DNA from: Achromobacter insolitus
Lineage (GTDB): Bacteria; Pseudomonadota; Gammaproteobacteria; Burkholderiales; Burkholderiaceae_B
Assembly (NCBI RefSeq): GCF_002209555.1
Contig: NZ_NJIF01000002.1
Coordinates: 124,001 to 188,000, forward strand
Reading direction: 5' to 3'
DNA length: 64,000 bases
Below, piece by piece: positions 35,262 to 47,265 of this stretch (its first letter is position 1; the number at the start of each line of letters is the position of its first letter). The position numbers and the translations under genes were made by a program. The notes under the pieces are model-generated. The model saw nothing but the letters and a program-made list of their open reading frames with translations. It was not told where the DNA came from and did not search any database.

Positions 35262-35840
35262 CTATTGAAGGGCCACGCGCAGCGCCATCGGCGCTTTGGT
35301 GCCCAGCCAGACCTGTTGGGCCTGTTCCTTGATCTGCGCCACGCGCTGCGCGATTTCATCGGCAGTAATGGAGCTGACCGGATGCGCGATGACCACGGGC
35401 TCCAGCGTTTTCATGCCGATGGCCTGCCGCGTCAGTTCGGTTTCGCGAGCGAACTCGGTGGTAATGATGACCGCGCTGGGCAGGCCCAGGCGTTCCAGCG
35501 CGATGGAGTCGCGTACGCAAGCCGAGCAGCACGAGCCGCAATCGCCGATGGCGGTCAGCACGATGTCGTTCTCGGCCGCGATGCGCTCGATCAGTTCAGG
35601 CGCTGCGTCTTTGGAAAAGCTGTGCTTGACGTAGTAGTTCACCTCGGCGAATCCAATCTCTTCGCCCAGGGCGGCGGCGGCGCCGCGCAGCAGCTTGTTG
35701 GCGTTCCATTTGGAATTGTCCAGAATGCCCAGGCGCAGGCCGGCCAGGCCTTTCTTGCGCGCCGATACCGGCGCGTCCTCGAAGCGCAGCGCACCGCGCG
35801 GATCAAACACCGCAACTTTTTCCGCATCGTTCATCAACAT
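35262..35840 (-). CDS. UGSC-family redox protein, Cys form
   Basis: 192 residues. The motif IGDCGSCCSACVRDSIALE carries CGSC at 101-104 with further cysteines at 105 and 108. The family is named for a Sec-Gly-Ser-Cys motif; here the Sec position is a Cys codon, so no selenocysteine is needed. It has no known reaction that I can name. A Rossmann-like start (GLRLGILDNSKWNANKLLRG) precedes the motif. AGGAGAG four bases upstream supports the ATG at 35840. The gene is 30 bases after that for a 370-residue protein and both are likely subunits of one enzyme. Confidence 0.85.
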   Translation of the reverse strand: MLMNDAEKVAVFDPRGALRFEDAPVSARKKGLAGLRLGILDNSKWNANKLLRGAAAALGEEIGFAEVNYYVKHSFSKDAAPELIERIAAENDIVLTAIGDCGSCCSACVRDSIALERLGLPSAVIITTEFARETELTRQAIGMKTLEPVVIAHPVSSITADEIAQRVAQIKEQAQQVWLGTKAPMALRVALQ

Positions 35841-35870
35841 GTCTCTCTCCTGGTTTTGCGGGCTGCCGCC

Positions 35871-36983
35871 CTAGATGGCGCACGCGCCGCTGGTGCAATC
35901 GGCGCTCTCGGCGTTTGCGCCGTCTATCGCGCGCAGCACTGGCGTGCTCATGCTGCCCCAACCCGGGATCAGCACGGAGAAGCGGCCGGCTTCGCCGCCC
36001 ATCACGAAAAGGTGGATGTGCTCGGGACTGTGCACGATGGGAATGCGGGTATCGTCCTCGCGCTTGTAGTACTTGGGCAGGTTGCGGTTGTAGACCTTGC
36101 CGTAGCGGTGGCCGTAAGCCAGGTCGATGAAGCGGTTGCCGTGATTGACGTAGAGATAGTTGCGCACGTCGGCCCGCGACCAGCCGTGTTTACCGATGGT
36201 CTGTGCGTGCTCAAGGCCCAGCACGACCGCGATGTGGCCGCCCAGCACCGCGCTGTTGGAGGCGATGGTGCTCATGGCCGAGCACATCGTGTCGAGTATG
36301 CCCTCAGGGTCGTTGGATATGTGGTTGGTGACGCTGTGCGGCGCCTCGGCCGCCAGGGCGAACACCGTGGAATCCTCAGCCTTGTAGCCATGCTCCACGT
36401 GATAAGGAGCCAACGGGCTTTGCAGTTCGTTCTCGCAGACGCAGTAGGTGTACTTGCCGGGGTGCCCCAGCGTGCTCTTGTCCAGGTCGCCTGGCCAGCC
36501 GCCGCCCACGTTGAGCATGATCAGGCGCAGCGCGCGGCCGATCGTGGCATTGGCGCGGTTGCCCGAACCGAATGCATTGACGCCGCCATTCATGCCGATT
36601 TCGCGGGCGATCGGCCCGTTTACCACGAGCAAGGGGGAAGCGACGTGCGTGGTGGCTTGCACGCCATTCAGGTTGAAGGCAGGATCGGTAATGGCCTTTA
36701 CTGCTGCCAGCACCACCGGCGCGTACTCGGGCTTGCAGCCGGCCATCACCATGTTGATGGCCAGCACCTCGCGCGTCAGTTCGCCCCAACGCGGCGCCAC
36801 CCGCGCTTCGACAAAGCTGGCGTCGCCGCCCAACCGGGCCACGATCTCGTCAATCTTCTCCTGAGTCGGCGGAACCACCGGCAGGCCGTCGGTGAAGCCG
36901 CGTTCGTAGTAGTACTCCACCAGGTCCACGCCGGCAGGCACCATCGTCACCGGCGACGTCTTCGCTTGCAGAACCGCACTCAT
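35871..36983 (-). CDS. Uncharacterised 370-residue protein paired with UGSC protein
   Basis: 370 residues from the ATG at 36983, with GAGGAG seven bases upstream. No signal peptide. Conserved-looking stretches are YYERGFTDGLPVVPPTQEKI, INMVMAGCKPEYAPVVLAAV, MNGGVNAFGSGNRANATIGR, LIMLNVGGGWPGDLDKSTLG and a C-terminal DCTSGACAI with two cysteines. I do not recognise a characterised family. Its place at the head of the operon, 30 bases before the UGSC gene, suggests the two form a cysteine-based redox enzyme. The operator-like box at 37030 lies 47 bases upstream. Confidence 0.8.
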   Translation of the reverse strand: MSAVLQAKTSPVTMVPAGVDLVEYYYERGFTDGLPVVPPTQEKIDEIVARLGGDASFVEARVAPRWGELTREVLAINMVMAGCKPEYAPVVLAAVKAITDPAFNLNGVQATTHVASPLLVVNGPIAREIGMNGGVNAFGSGNRANATIGRALRLIMLNVGGGWPGDLDKSTLGHPGKYTYCVCENELQSPLAPYHVEHGYKAEDSTVFALAAEAPHSVTNHISNDPEGILDTMCSAMSTIASNSAVLGGHIAVVLGLEHAQTIGKHGWSRADVRNYLYVNHGNRFIDLAYGHRYGKVYNRNLPKYYKREDDTRIPIVHSPEHIHLFVMGGEAGRFSVLIPGWGSMSTPVLRAIDGANAESADCTSGACAI

Positions 36984-37029
36984 CGAAATCTCCTCGTGGC
37001 TGTCGAATGACCTTGCGACGAGCATAGGA

Positions 37030-37054
37030 GTCCTTGCTTATTGATAACAAGGAC
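37030..37054. promoter_or_regulatory. LysR-type operator at the head of the UGSC operon
   Basis: GTCCTTG-N11-CAAGGAC is a perfect seven-base inverted repeat with an eleven-base spacer; the spacer itself contains TTAT-TG-ATAA. The spacing and AT-rich centre fit LysR-type boxes. It lies 47-71 bases before the first gene of the operon. Confidence 0.6.
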
Positions 37055-37116
37055 AATCTATTTCGATAAATGATTGCGAAAAACGCATAAGTCGCGGAAC
37101 GCGCAGGCGCCGCGCG

Positions 37117-37533
37117 CTACACCTTGGGCCAGTATGTCCCGAAGCTCCATAGATTGCCTTCCGGATCGCGGCAGGCGAATTCGCGGCTGCCGTAGGCGGT
37201 GTCATACGGCGGGGTTTCGATGGTGGCGCCTGCGGCCCGTACCTGCTCATGCAAGGCGTCAGGGTCGTCGACGGCCAGGTACAACGCATCCGTGCGGCGG
37301 CCTTGCAGGTCGCCCACCAGCTTGCCGTAGTCGTCGTCGCGGTGTTGTCCCAGCATCATGAGCGAACTGCCGTAGGCGAGTTCGGCGTGGAGCACGGCGC
37401 CGCCTTCGCGATAGACGGCGTGTTCAGTGAATCCCACCACGCTGGTGAGCCACCGTATCATCGCGTCCGCATCGCGGCAGCGCATGGTCGGAAACAGCCG
37501 GGGCGCAGCGGCTTCGGAAGAATTTGCGTTCAT
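37117..37533 (-). CDS. VOC-superfamily (glyoxalase-like) protein
   Basis: 138 residues from the ATG at 37533, with AGGAGG eight bases upstream. Two beta-alpha-beta-beta-beta units are visible: LFPTMRCRDADAMIRWLTSV, VGFTEHAVY, then DALYLAVDDPDALHEQVRAA and the closing EFACRDPEGNLWSFGTYWP. The last part is the usual metal-ligand region (Glu in the DPEGN strand). VOC proteins include glyoxalases, dioxygenases and antibiotic-binding proteins; no specific role is indicated. It lies between the UGSC operon promoter and the liu genes. Confidence 0.88.
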   Translation of the reverse strand: MNANSSEAAAPRLFPTMRCRDADAMIRWLTSVVGFTEHAVYREGGAVLHAELAYGSSLMMLGQHRDDDYGKLVGDLQGRRTDALYLAVDDPDALHEQVRAAGATIETPPYDTAYGSREFACRDPEGNLWSFGTYWPKV

Positions 37534-37620
37534 CACGGGCCCTCCTGTCGAGCACAAGGAATGGCCCATGATGAACCCGCGCATGGCGCGGGGGGTTGAC
37601 GATTTGTTACCCCGACCGGC

Positions 37621-39654
<2,034 letters not shown>

Positions 39655-39701
39655 CCAGGCTGAAATTATTCTTGAACTGCGCTGCGGACGGCTGCGCCGC
39701 C

Positions 39702-41309
<1,608 letters not shown>

Positions 41310-41394
41310 GGGGTTCCACCCGTCCTGCTTGTTGGAAATTTGTAGGCGCTCGTGGAGCGGTTTGTCTCGTTGCCCGGTGGGCGGAAGGATGAAA

Positions 41395-41462
41395 CCCCCA
41401 CGCCGCGCGCGCTTCGCGCGCTTGCTGCCCCGCCGAGGGGGCGGCCCCGCGGCGGGGCGGCA
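41395..41462 (-). repeat. Single diverged copy of the intergenic palindromic repeat
   Basis: Runs from CCCCCACGCCGCG through two GC hairpins (GCGCGC-ttc-GCGCGC-like and GCCCCG-CGG-CGGGGC) to GGGGCGGC. The order of blocks, CCCCCACGCCGCG, a GC palindrome, GCTGCCCC, GAGGGGGCG and GGGGCGGC, matches the reverse complement of the tandem unit at 48261-48629. It fills most of the 214-base gap between liuB and the thiolase gene; nothing else is seen there. Confidence 0.55.
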
Positions 41463-41523
41463 ATTCTTGCGGAGGTTTCGCGCTGCGCGCCACAGCACAT
41501 TTGCAGGCGCGCAGCGCCAGGCC

Positions 41524-42705
41524 TTAGATCATCTCGATTGCCATCGCCACGGCTTCGCCGCCGCCGATGCACAGCGTGGCCACGCCGCGCTTGCCGCCGG
41601 TCTTGCGCAGCGCGCCGACCAGCGTGGCCATCAGGCGGGCGCCGGACGCGCCGATCGGGTGGCCCAGGGCGGTGGCGCCGCCGTGGATGTTGACCTTCTC
41701 GTGCGGCAGCTTGAAGTCGGTCATGGCGGCCATGGTGACCACCGCGAAGGCCTCGTTGATTTCGTAGAGGTCCACGTCCTCGGCCTTCCAGCCGGTCTTG
41801 GCGAAGAGGTTCTTCAGCGCGCCCACGGGGGCGGTGGTGAACCAGTTCGGCTCTTGCGAGTGCTGGCTGTGGGCGACGATGCGCGCCAGCGGTTTGACGC
41901 CGAGCTTTTCAGCGGTGGATGCGCGCATCAGCACCATGGCGGCCGCGCCGTCGGAAATCGACGAGGAGTTGGCGGCGGTGACGGTGCCGTCCTTCTTGAA
42001 GGCGGGCTTGAGCGTGGGGATCTTTTCCGGCATGGCCTTGGTGGGGGCTTCGTCGGTGTCGATCACCGTGTCGCCCTTGCGGCCGGCGACGGTGACGGGC
42101 GTGATTTCCCACTTGAAGCTGCCGTCTTCCGTGGCGGCGCGGGCGCGGCGCAGCGATTCCAGCGAGAACGCGTCCTGCTGTTCGCGCGTGAAGGAATACT
42201 TGGTGGCGCAATCTTCAGCGAACACGCCCATGGCCTTGCCCTTGTCGTAGGCGTCTTCCAGGCCATCCAGGGCCATGTGGTCGTACACGGTGTTGTGGCC
42301 GTAACGGTAGCCCTGGCGGCCCTTGAGCAGCAGGTAAGGGGCGTTGCTCATGCTTTCCTGGCCGCCGGCGACGACGACGTTGGCGGAGCCCGCGGCGAGC
42401 AGATCATGGCCGAACATGGCGGCCTTCAGGCCCGAGCCGCAGACCTTGTGGATGGTGGTGCAAGCCACACCCAGCGGCAGGCCTGCGCCCAGCGCGGCCT
42501 GGCGCGCCGGGGCCTGGCCCTGGCCGGCTTGCAGCACGTTGCCCATGATGACTTCTTCGACTTGCTCGGGCTTGATGCCGGCGCGTTCGACGGCGGCCTT
42601 GATGGCGATCGAGCCCAGCTCGTGCGCGGCCAGGCCGGACAAGGCGCCCAGCATGCCGCCCATGGGCGTGCGGGCGACGGAAACGATGACGATGGGATCT
42701 GACAT
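41524..42705 (-). CDS. Acetyl-CoA C-acetyltransferase (thiolase)
   Basis: 393 residues, standard biosynthetic/degradative thiolase length. Nucleophile Cys89 in [17 protein letters not shown], the second pair in [17 protein letters not shown] (His) and [14 protein letters not shown] (Cys), and NEAFAVV are present. It cleaves acetoacetyl-CoA to two acetyl-CoA, the last step for leucine carbon in this cluster, or runs in reverse. AGGAGC before the ATG supports the start. AceK lies upstream and liuB downstream on the same strand. Confidence 0.93.
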   Translation of the reverse strand: MSDPIVIVSVARTPMGGMLGALSGLAAHELGSIAIKAAVERAGIKPEQVEEVIMGNVLQAGQGQAPARQAALGAGLPLGVACTTIHKVCGSGLKAAMFGHDLLAAGSANVVVAGGQESMSNAPYLLLKGRQGYRYGHNTVYDHMALDGLEDAYDKGKAMGVFAEDCATKYSFTREQQDAFSLESLRRARAATEDGSFKWEITPVTVAGRKGDTVIDTDEAPTKAMPEKIPTLKPAFKKDGTVTAANSSSISDGAAAMVLMRASTAEKLGVKPLARIVAHSQHSQEPNWFTTAPVGALKNLFAKTGWKAEDVDLYEINEAFAVVTMAAMTDFKLPHEKVNIHGGATALGHPIGASGARLMATLVGALRKTGGKRGVATLCIGGGEAVAMAIEMI

Positions 42706-42740
42706 GGCTAGCTCCTGTGAGGGTCGGGACAGCTCTGGGG

Positions 42741-44597
42741 TTACGAGGCCGCGTGGGCGCCTGGAGGGCGTTCCGGACGCAGGCGTCTGTCCGTATCGTA
42801 AGGGAAAAATTCTTCAATCCGGCCTTGCGCCACGTGGGCCCGGCAGGCCTGCCACCACTCCGGTTCCAGCAGGTCGGCATGGTGACGCATGAAGGCGCCG
42901 CGCACGCGCGCATCGCCCAGCAAAAAGCGTCCGAATTCCTCGGGGAAGACGTCGTTCGGACCAATGGCGTACCAGGGCTCGGAAGCCAGTTCCGCCTCTT
43001 CGTTGGGGGCGGGCGGGATGCGCCGGAAATTCATTTCGGTCATGCGCTGGATTTCGTCGTAATCGTAGAAAACGACCCGGCCCAGGCGCGTCACGCCGAA
43101 GTTCTTGTACAGCATGTCCCCAGGGAAGATATTGGCTGCCGCCAGTTGGCGGATGGCGTCCCCGTATTCGCGCACGGCGGGGTCCAGCAGCGCGTCGGGC
43201 GCCTGGCGCAGATAAATGTTCAGGGGGGTCATGCGCCGTTCGATGTAGACATGGCGGATGACCACCGTGTCCCCGGATTCCTCTATCAGGCTGGGGACCA
43301 GCCTGCGCAATTCTTCCAGCAGCGCGGGCGCGAAACGCGCGCGCGGCAGCGCGACCTGCGAGTATTCCCAGGTGTCCGCCATGCGGCCGACGCGGTCGTG
43401 CAGCTTCACCATCTGGTACTTGCGCCGCACGGTGGCGTGGTCCATGCCGTCCTTGTCGATGCGGTCCTTGATGAGCTTGAACACGTAGGGATAGGACGGC
43501 AGCGTGAACACGCACATCACCATGCCCTTGATGCCGGGCGCGATGTCGAAGGCGTCGCGCGAATGGGCGAGGTGATGCAGGAAGTCGCGGTAGAACAGCG
43601 TCTTGCCCTGCTTTTGCAGCCCGATCATGGTGTAGAGCTCGGCCTTGGGCTTGCGCGGCAGCAGGCTGGACAAGAAGTTCACCACCGCAGCGGGCGTTTC
43701 CATGTCCACCAGAAAGTAGGCGCGCGTGAAGCTGAACAGTGTGCTCAGGTCGTCCGCGCCCAGCAGCAGCGCGTCCAGCACGACCTGGCCCGCGGGGTTG
43801 CGCATCAGCGCCACGGCAAAGGGATACACCGTGCCCTGGTTGATCAGGCGGCCGACGATATAGGCGCCTTTATTGCGGAAGAACAGCGAGCCCAGCGCAT
43901 GGATCTGGCAGTCGCTGGCGATGCGGCGGCCGACGTGGCGCGGCAGGATGGCGCGCAACTGCTTGATCGCGGCGCGTGCCAGCAATCGGGTGTCGCGCGG
44001 CAGGTCTTCGAAGGGCAGCGCCAGGCCGAAGTCCGCGACCATGCGGATCAGGCTTTTCTCCAGTCCGTCCGTGGCCGGGTAGTACACCCGATACGACGGG
44101 ATGGTGCTGTCCAGGTAATCGGTGGCGATGGCCGGGCGGACGAACAGGAACGCGTTGTGGAAGTAGTCGCGGTGCAGAATGCGGCAAGACACCGAGTTGA
44201 AGAAGGTCTCGGCGCATTCGGGCTGGCGGTGATCGCCCAGTAATCCCACGAATTCCTGTTTGATCTGCTGCCAAAACGCAGTCTGCTCATCGCTCAGGGC
44301 GGGCGCGGCGCTGCCATTGGCGCCCACCGCGCCTTCCGGGCGGCCGCGCAGCACGCCTTCCAGTTGGGTGGCGCATTCGCGCACCCGCATGTCGTAGTAC
44401 TCGATGCGCTCGCGCGACAGGCGCTGGATGCCATGCCAATCGCCGGATTCGAACAGTGCCTTGGCGCGCTGGGCGCTATAGCGGAACAGCGCGTAATGGC
44501 GGTCAAAGCCCGCCAGGATCAGCCGCGCGACGTCCAGCGGCAAGGGCCCGGGAGCGGGCGCCTGCTCGATGTGCTGGACGTCGGACATGCGGATCAT
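42741..44597 (-). CDS. aceK: Isocitrate dehydrogenase kinase/phosphatase
   Basis: 618 residues, close to other AceK proteins. Recognised stretches include ETFFNSVSCRILHRDYFHNA, FLFVRPAIATDYLDSTIPSY, FYRDFLHHLAHSRDAFDIAP, GIKGMVMCVFTLPSYPYVFK, and the catalytic loop region NIFPGDMLYKNFGVTRLGRV followed by VFYDYDEIQRMTEMNFR. AceK switches isocitrate dehydrogenase off and on by phosphorylation, directing isocitrate to the glyoxylate shunt during growth on acetate or acetyl-CoA-yielding substrates. It is ten bases downstream of liuA, so leucine breakdown and shunt control appear co-expressed. Confidence 0.96.
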   Translation of the reverse strand: MIRMSDVQHIEQAPAPGPLPLDVARLILAGFDRHYALFRYSAQRAKALFESGDWHGIQRLSRERIEYYDMRVRECATQLEGVLRGRPEGAVGANGSAAPALSDEQTAFWQQIKQEFVGLLGDHRQPECAETFFNSVSCRILHRDYFHNAFLFVRPAIATDYLDSTIPSYRVYYPATDGLEKSLIRMVADFGLALPFEDLPRDTRLLARAAIKQLRAILPRHVGRRIASDCQIHALGSLFFRNKGAYIVGRLINQGTVYPFAVALMRNPAGQVVLDALLLGADDLSTLFSFTRAYFLVDMETPAAVVNFLSSLLPRKPKAELYTMIGLQKQGKTLFYRDFLHHLAHSRDAFDIAPGIKGMVMCVFTLPSYPYVFKLIKDRIDKDGMDHATVRRKYQMVKLHDRVGRMADTWEYSQVALPRARFAPALLEELRRLVPSLIEESGDTVVIRHVYIERRMTPLNIYLRQAPDALLDPAVREYGDAIRQLAAANIFPGDMLYKNFGVTRLGRVVFYDYDEIQRMTEMNFRRIPPAPNEEAELASEPWYAIGPNDVFPEEFGRFLLGDARVRGAFMRHHADLLEPEWWQACRAHVAQGRIEEFFPYDTDRRLRPERPPGAHAAS

Positions 44598-44606
44598 GGC
44601 GGGGGC

Positions 44607-45785
44607 TCAGGCGGTTTCGTTGAACAGCTCGCGGCCGATCAGCATGCGGCGGATTTCGCTGGTGCCGGCGCCGATCTCGTAAAGCTTGGCGTCGCGCCAC
44701 AGACGGCCCACCGGATACTCGTTGATGTAGCCGTTGCCGCCCAGGATCTGCACGCCCTCTCCCGCCATCCACGTGGCTTTCTCGGCCGTGTACAGGATCA
44801 GCGCGGCGCAGTCCTTGCGCACCTGGCGCACGTGTTCGGTGCCCAGGCGATCCAGATTCTTGCCGACCTGATAGCAGAAGGCGCGGCTGGCCTGCAGCGT
44901 GGTGTACAGGTCCGCGACCTTGCCCTGGATCAGCTGGAATTCGCCGATGGCCTGGCCGAACTGCTTGCGGTCATGGATATAGGGGACGACCACGTCCATC
45001 ACGGCTTGCATGATGCCCACCGGTCCGCCGGACAGCACGGCGCGCTCGTAGTCCAGGCCGCTCATCAGCACCTTGACGCCGCCGTTGACCTGGCCCAGCA
45101 CGTTTTCCTCGGGGATTTCGCAGTCCTGGAACACCAGCTCGCCGGTATGGCTGCCGCGCATGCCCAGCTTGTCGAGCTTCTGCGCCACGGAAAAGCCCTT
45201 GAAACCCTTTTCCACCAGGAAGGCGGTGATGCCGCGCTGGTGGGCCTCGGGATCGGTCTTGGCATAGACCACCAGGGTGTCGGCGTCGGGGCCGTTGGTG
45301 ATCCACATCTTGCTGCCGTTGAGCACGTAGCGGTCGCCCTTCTTGTCGGCGCGCAGCTTCATGCTGACCACGTCGGAGCCGGCGCCCGGCTCGCTCATGG
45401 CCAGGGCGCCCACGTGTTCGCCCGAAATCAGCTTGGGCAGGTACTTGGCTTTCTGGGCCGCCGTGCCGTTGCGGTTGATCTGGTTCACGCACAGATTGGA
45501 GTGCGCGCCGTAGGACAGGCCGATGGAAGCGCTGGCCCGGGAGATTTCCTCCATCACGACCATATGGGCCAGATAGCCCATGTTGGCGCCGCCGTATTCC
45601 TCGCCGGCCGTCATGCCGAGCACGCCGAGATCGCCGAATTTGCGCCAGAGGTCCATGGGGAACTGGTCGCTGCGGTCGACTTCTGCGGCGCGCGGCGCGA
45701 TTTCGGCCTGCGCAAAATTGCGCACCGCATCGCGCAGCATGTCCAGATCTTCGCCCAGGTCGAAGTTCAGGCCGGGAAGGTTCAT
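44607..45785 (-). CDS. liuA: Isovaleryl-CoA dehydrogenase
   Basis: 392 residues of the acyl-CoA dehydrogenase fold. FAD and substrate signatures: [40 protein letters not shown], and [20 protein letters not shown] with [20 protein letters not shown]. The catalytic base is Glu247 in [14 protein letters not shown]; its position in this loop, rather than near the C terminus, marks the isovaleryl-CoA branch. It oxidises isovaleryl-CoA to 3-methylcrotonyl-CoA in leucine degradation. GGAG precedes the ATG. An inverted repeat at 45799 and a LiuR-type box at 45912 lie upstream. Confidence 0.94.
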   Translation of the reverse strand: MNLPGLNFDLGEDLDMLRDAVRNFAQAEIAPRAAEVDRSDQFPMDLWRKFGDLGVLGMTAGEEYGGANMGYLAHMVVMEEISRASASIGLSYGAHSNLCVNQINRNGTAAQKAKYLPKLISGEHVGALAMSEPGAGSDVVSMKLRADKKGDRYVLNGSKMWITNGPDADTLVVYAKTDPEAHQRGITAFLVEKGFKGFSVAQKLDKLGMRGSHTGELVFQDCEIPEENVLGQVNGGVKVLMSGLDYERAVLSGGPVGIMQAVMDVVVPYIHDRKQFGQAIGEFQLIQGKVADLYTTLQASRAFCYQVGKNLDRLGTEHVRQVRKDCAALILYTAEKATWMAGEGVQILGGNGYINEYPVGRLWRDAKLYEIGAGTSEIRRMLIGRELFNETA

Positions 45786-45798
45786 CGCTGTCTCCGTG

Positions 45799-45816
45799 AT
45801 AGTAGGTACTTACTAT
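45799..45816. promoter_or_regulatory. ATAGTA-N6-TACTAT inverted repeat just before liuA
   Basis: Perfect six-base arms around GGTACT, directly before the GGAG ribosome binding site of liuA. Either an operator for a second regulator or a weak leader hairpin. Confidence 0.35.
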
Positions 45817-45911
45817 TTTGTGGGCGCCAGTCTCCGGCGCCGGATTGCCGCGCGTGGCTCATGATGCGCCGATCGGCCATCGCTGCGCAATGATGCACCG
45901 CAAATATTACG

Positions 45912-45927
45912 TTTACGTAAACGTAAA
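45912..45927. promoter_or_regulatory. LiuR-type box (TTTACGTAAACGTAAA), liuA side
   Basis: The 16-bp sequence is identical to 49371-49386 and matches the TTTACGTNNACGTAAA form described for the MerR-family regulator LiuR. It is in the 234-base gap between liuA and the divergent M20 gene and could control both. Confidence 0.8.
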
Positions 45928-46019
45928 TTGGAGTCGGGTTATCCCTAGGTAATTGCGGGCTGCCGAGGGAGTTGCGCTGAGTAATATGCCAGCCGATCCT
46001 TGAATCCTGAATCATTGCG

Positions 46020-47207
46020 ATGGAGTCTGCCGTGCTCGAACTATCCAATCTGGACGAAATTGTGGCGCTGCGGCGCGATATCCACATGCATCCGGAGCTC
46101 TGCTATGAAGAGCACCGCACGGCCAAGGTCGTGGCGGACACGCTGCAAGGCTGGGGCATCGAGACGCACACCGGCATCGCCAAGACCGGGGTGGTCGGCG
46201 TGATCAAGCGCGGCACCTCGGACCGCGCCATCATGCTGCGCGCCGACATGGACGCGCTGCCCATGCAGGAAGAAAACCAGTTCGAGCACCGCTCTCGCCA
46301 CGACGGCAAGATGCACGGCTGCGGCCACGACGGCCACACGGCCATGTTGCTGGCCGCGGCCCGCCATCTGCAGACCGAAGGCGGATTCGACGGCACGGTG
46401 TATCTCTGCTTCCAGCCAGCCGAGGAAGGCGGCGCGGGCGGTCGGGCGATGATCCAGGACGGCTTGTTCGAGCGCTTCCCTTGTGAAGCGGTATTCGGCA
46501 TGCACAACTGGCCAGGACTGCCCGCCGGGACCTTCGGCGTCTGCGCCGGCCCCATGATGGCCGCCGCCAACGGCTTCAAGATCACTGTCCGCGGCAAGGG
46601 CGGCCACGCCGCCGCGCCGCAGGACTGCAACGACCCGGTGCCGGCGCTGTTTGCCATCGGCCAGTCGCTGCAAACCATCCTCACGCGCAGCAAGCGTCCG
46701 CTGGACGCCGCCGTGCTGTCGATCACGCAGGTGCAGGCTGGCGGCAGCGTGATCAACGTCATTCCCAACAGCGCCTGGCTAGGCGGCTCGGTGCGCGCCT
46801 ACAGCACCGCCGTGGTGGACCTGATCGAACGCCGCATGAACGAAATCGCCGGCAGCATCGCGGCCGCGCATGGCTGCGAAGCGGACGTGTTCTTCGAGCG
46901 CCGCTATCCGGCGCTGGTGAACACCGTGGCCGAGACCGAATTCTGCATGGAAGTCATGCGCGAGGTGGTGGGCGAGGACCGCGCGCAGGTCATCGAGCCG
47001 GCGATGGCGTCGGAGGATTTCGCCTTCCTGCTCCAGGAAAAGCCGGGCTGCTATGTGTTCCTGGGCAATGGCGACGGCGAGCACCGCATGGCGGGCCACG
47101 GCCTGGGTCCCTGCATGCTGCACAACGCCAGCTATGACTTCAATGATTCCCTGATTCCGGCTGGCGCGTCGTACTGGGTACGCCTGGCGCAACGCTACCT
47201 GGCCTGA
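46020..47207 (+). CDS. M20-family amidohydrolase (hippurate hydrolase type)
   Basis: 395 residues. The metal-site motifs MHGCGHDGHTAML (about 97-109) and FQPAEEGGAGGRAMI, with RRDIHMHPELCYEE at the N terminus and GKGGHAAAPQDCNDP in the lid domain, define the M20D branch that cleaves N-acyl amino acids. Products would be a carboxylic acid and an amino acid. The ATG at 46020 has a weak ribosome binding site; a GTG at 46032 with GGAG six bases before it is an alternative. A Bug gene follows 58 bases downstream. The shared promoter region with liuA holds a LiuR-type box. Confidence 0.9.
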   Translation: MESAVLELSNLDEIVALRRDIHMHPELCYEEHRTAKVVADTLQGWGIETHTGIAKTGVVGVIKRGTSDRAIMLRADMDALPMQEENQFEHRSRHDGKMHGCGHDGHTAMLLAAARHLQTEGGFDGTVYLCFQPAEEGGAGGRAMIQDGLFERFPCEAVFGMHNWPGLPAGTFGVCAGPMMAAANGFKITVRGKGGHAAAPQDCNDPVPALFAIGQSLQTILTRSKRPLDAAVLSITQVQAGGSVINVIPNSAWLGGSVRAYSTAVVDLIERRMNEIAGSIAAAHGCEADVFFERRYPALVNTVAETEFCMEVMREVVGEDRAQVIEPAMASEDFAFLLQEKPGCYVFLGNGDGEHRMAGHGLGPCMLHNASYDFNDSLIPAGASYWVRLAQRYLA

Positions 47208-47265
47208 TGTGCTTCACGTTTCTCGTTTTATCCGACGCAGTGCCACGCAACATAACCAGGACGAT

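Noticed and set aside
35262..35840. Selenocysteine in the UGSC protein
   Set aside because: The motif positions are Cys codons; there is no in-frame TGA, so this is the Cys form.
35265..37010. 581-codon plus-strand frame opposite the UGSC genes
   Set aside because: No recognisable domain, no ribosome binding site, fully antisense to two coding genes with good starts.
41310..41498. 63-residue N-terminal extension of the MccB protein
   Set aside because: It is translated from the GC-rich repeat; the ATG at 41309 gives the normal family length.
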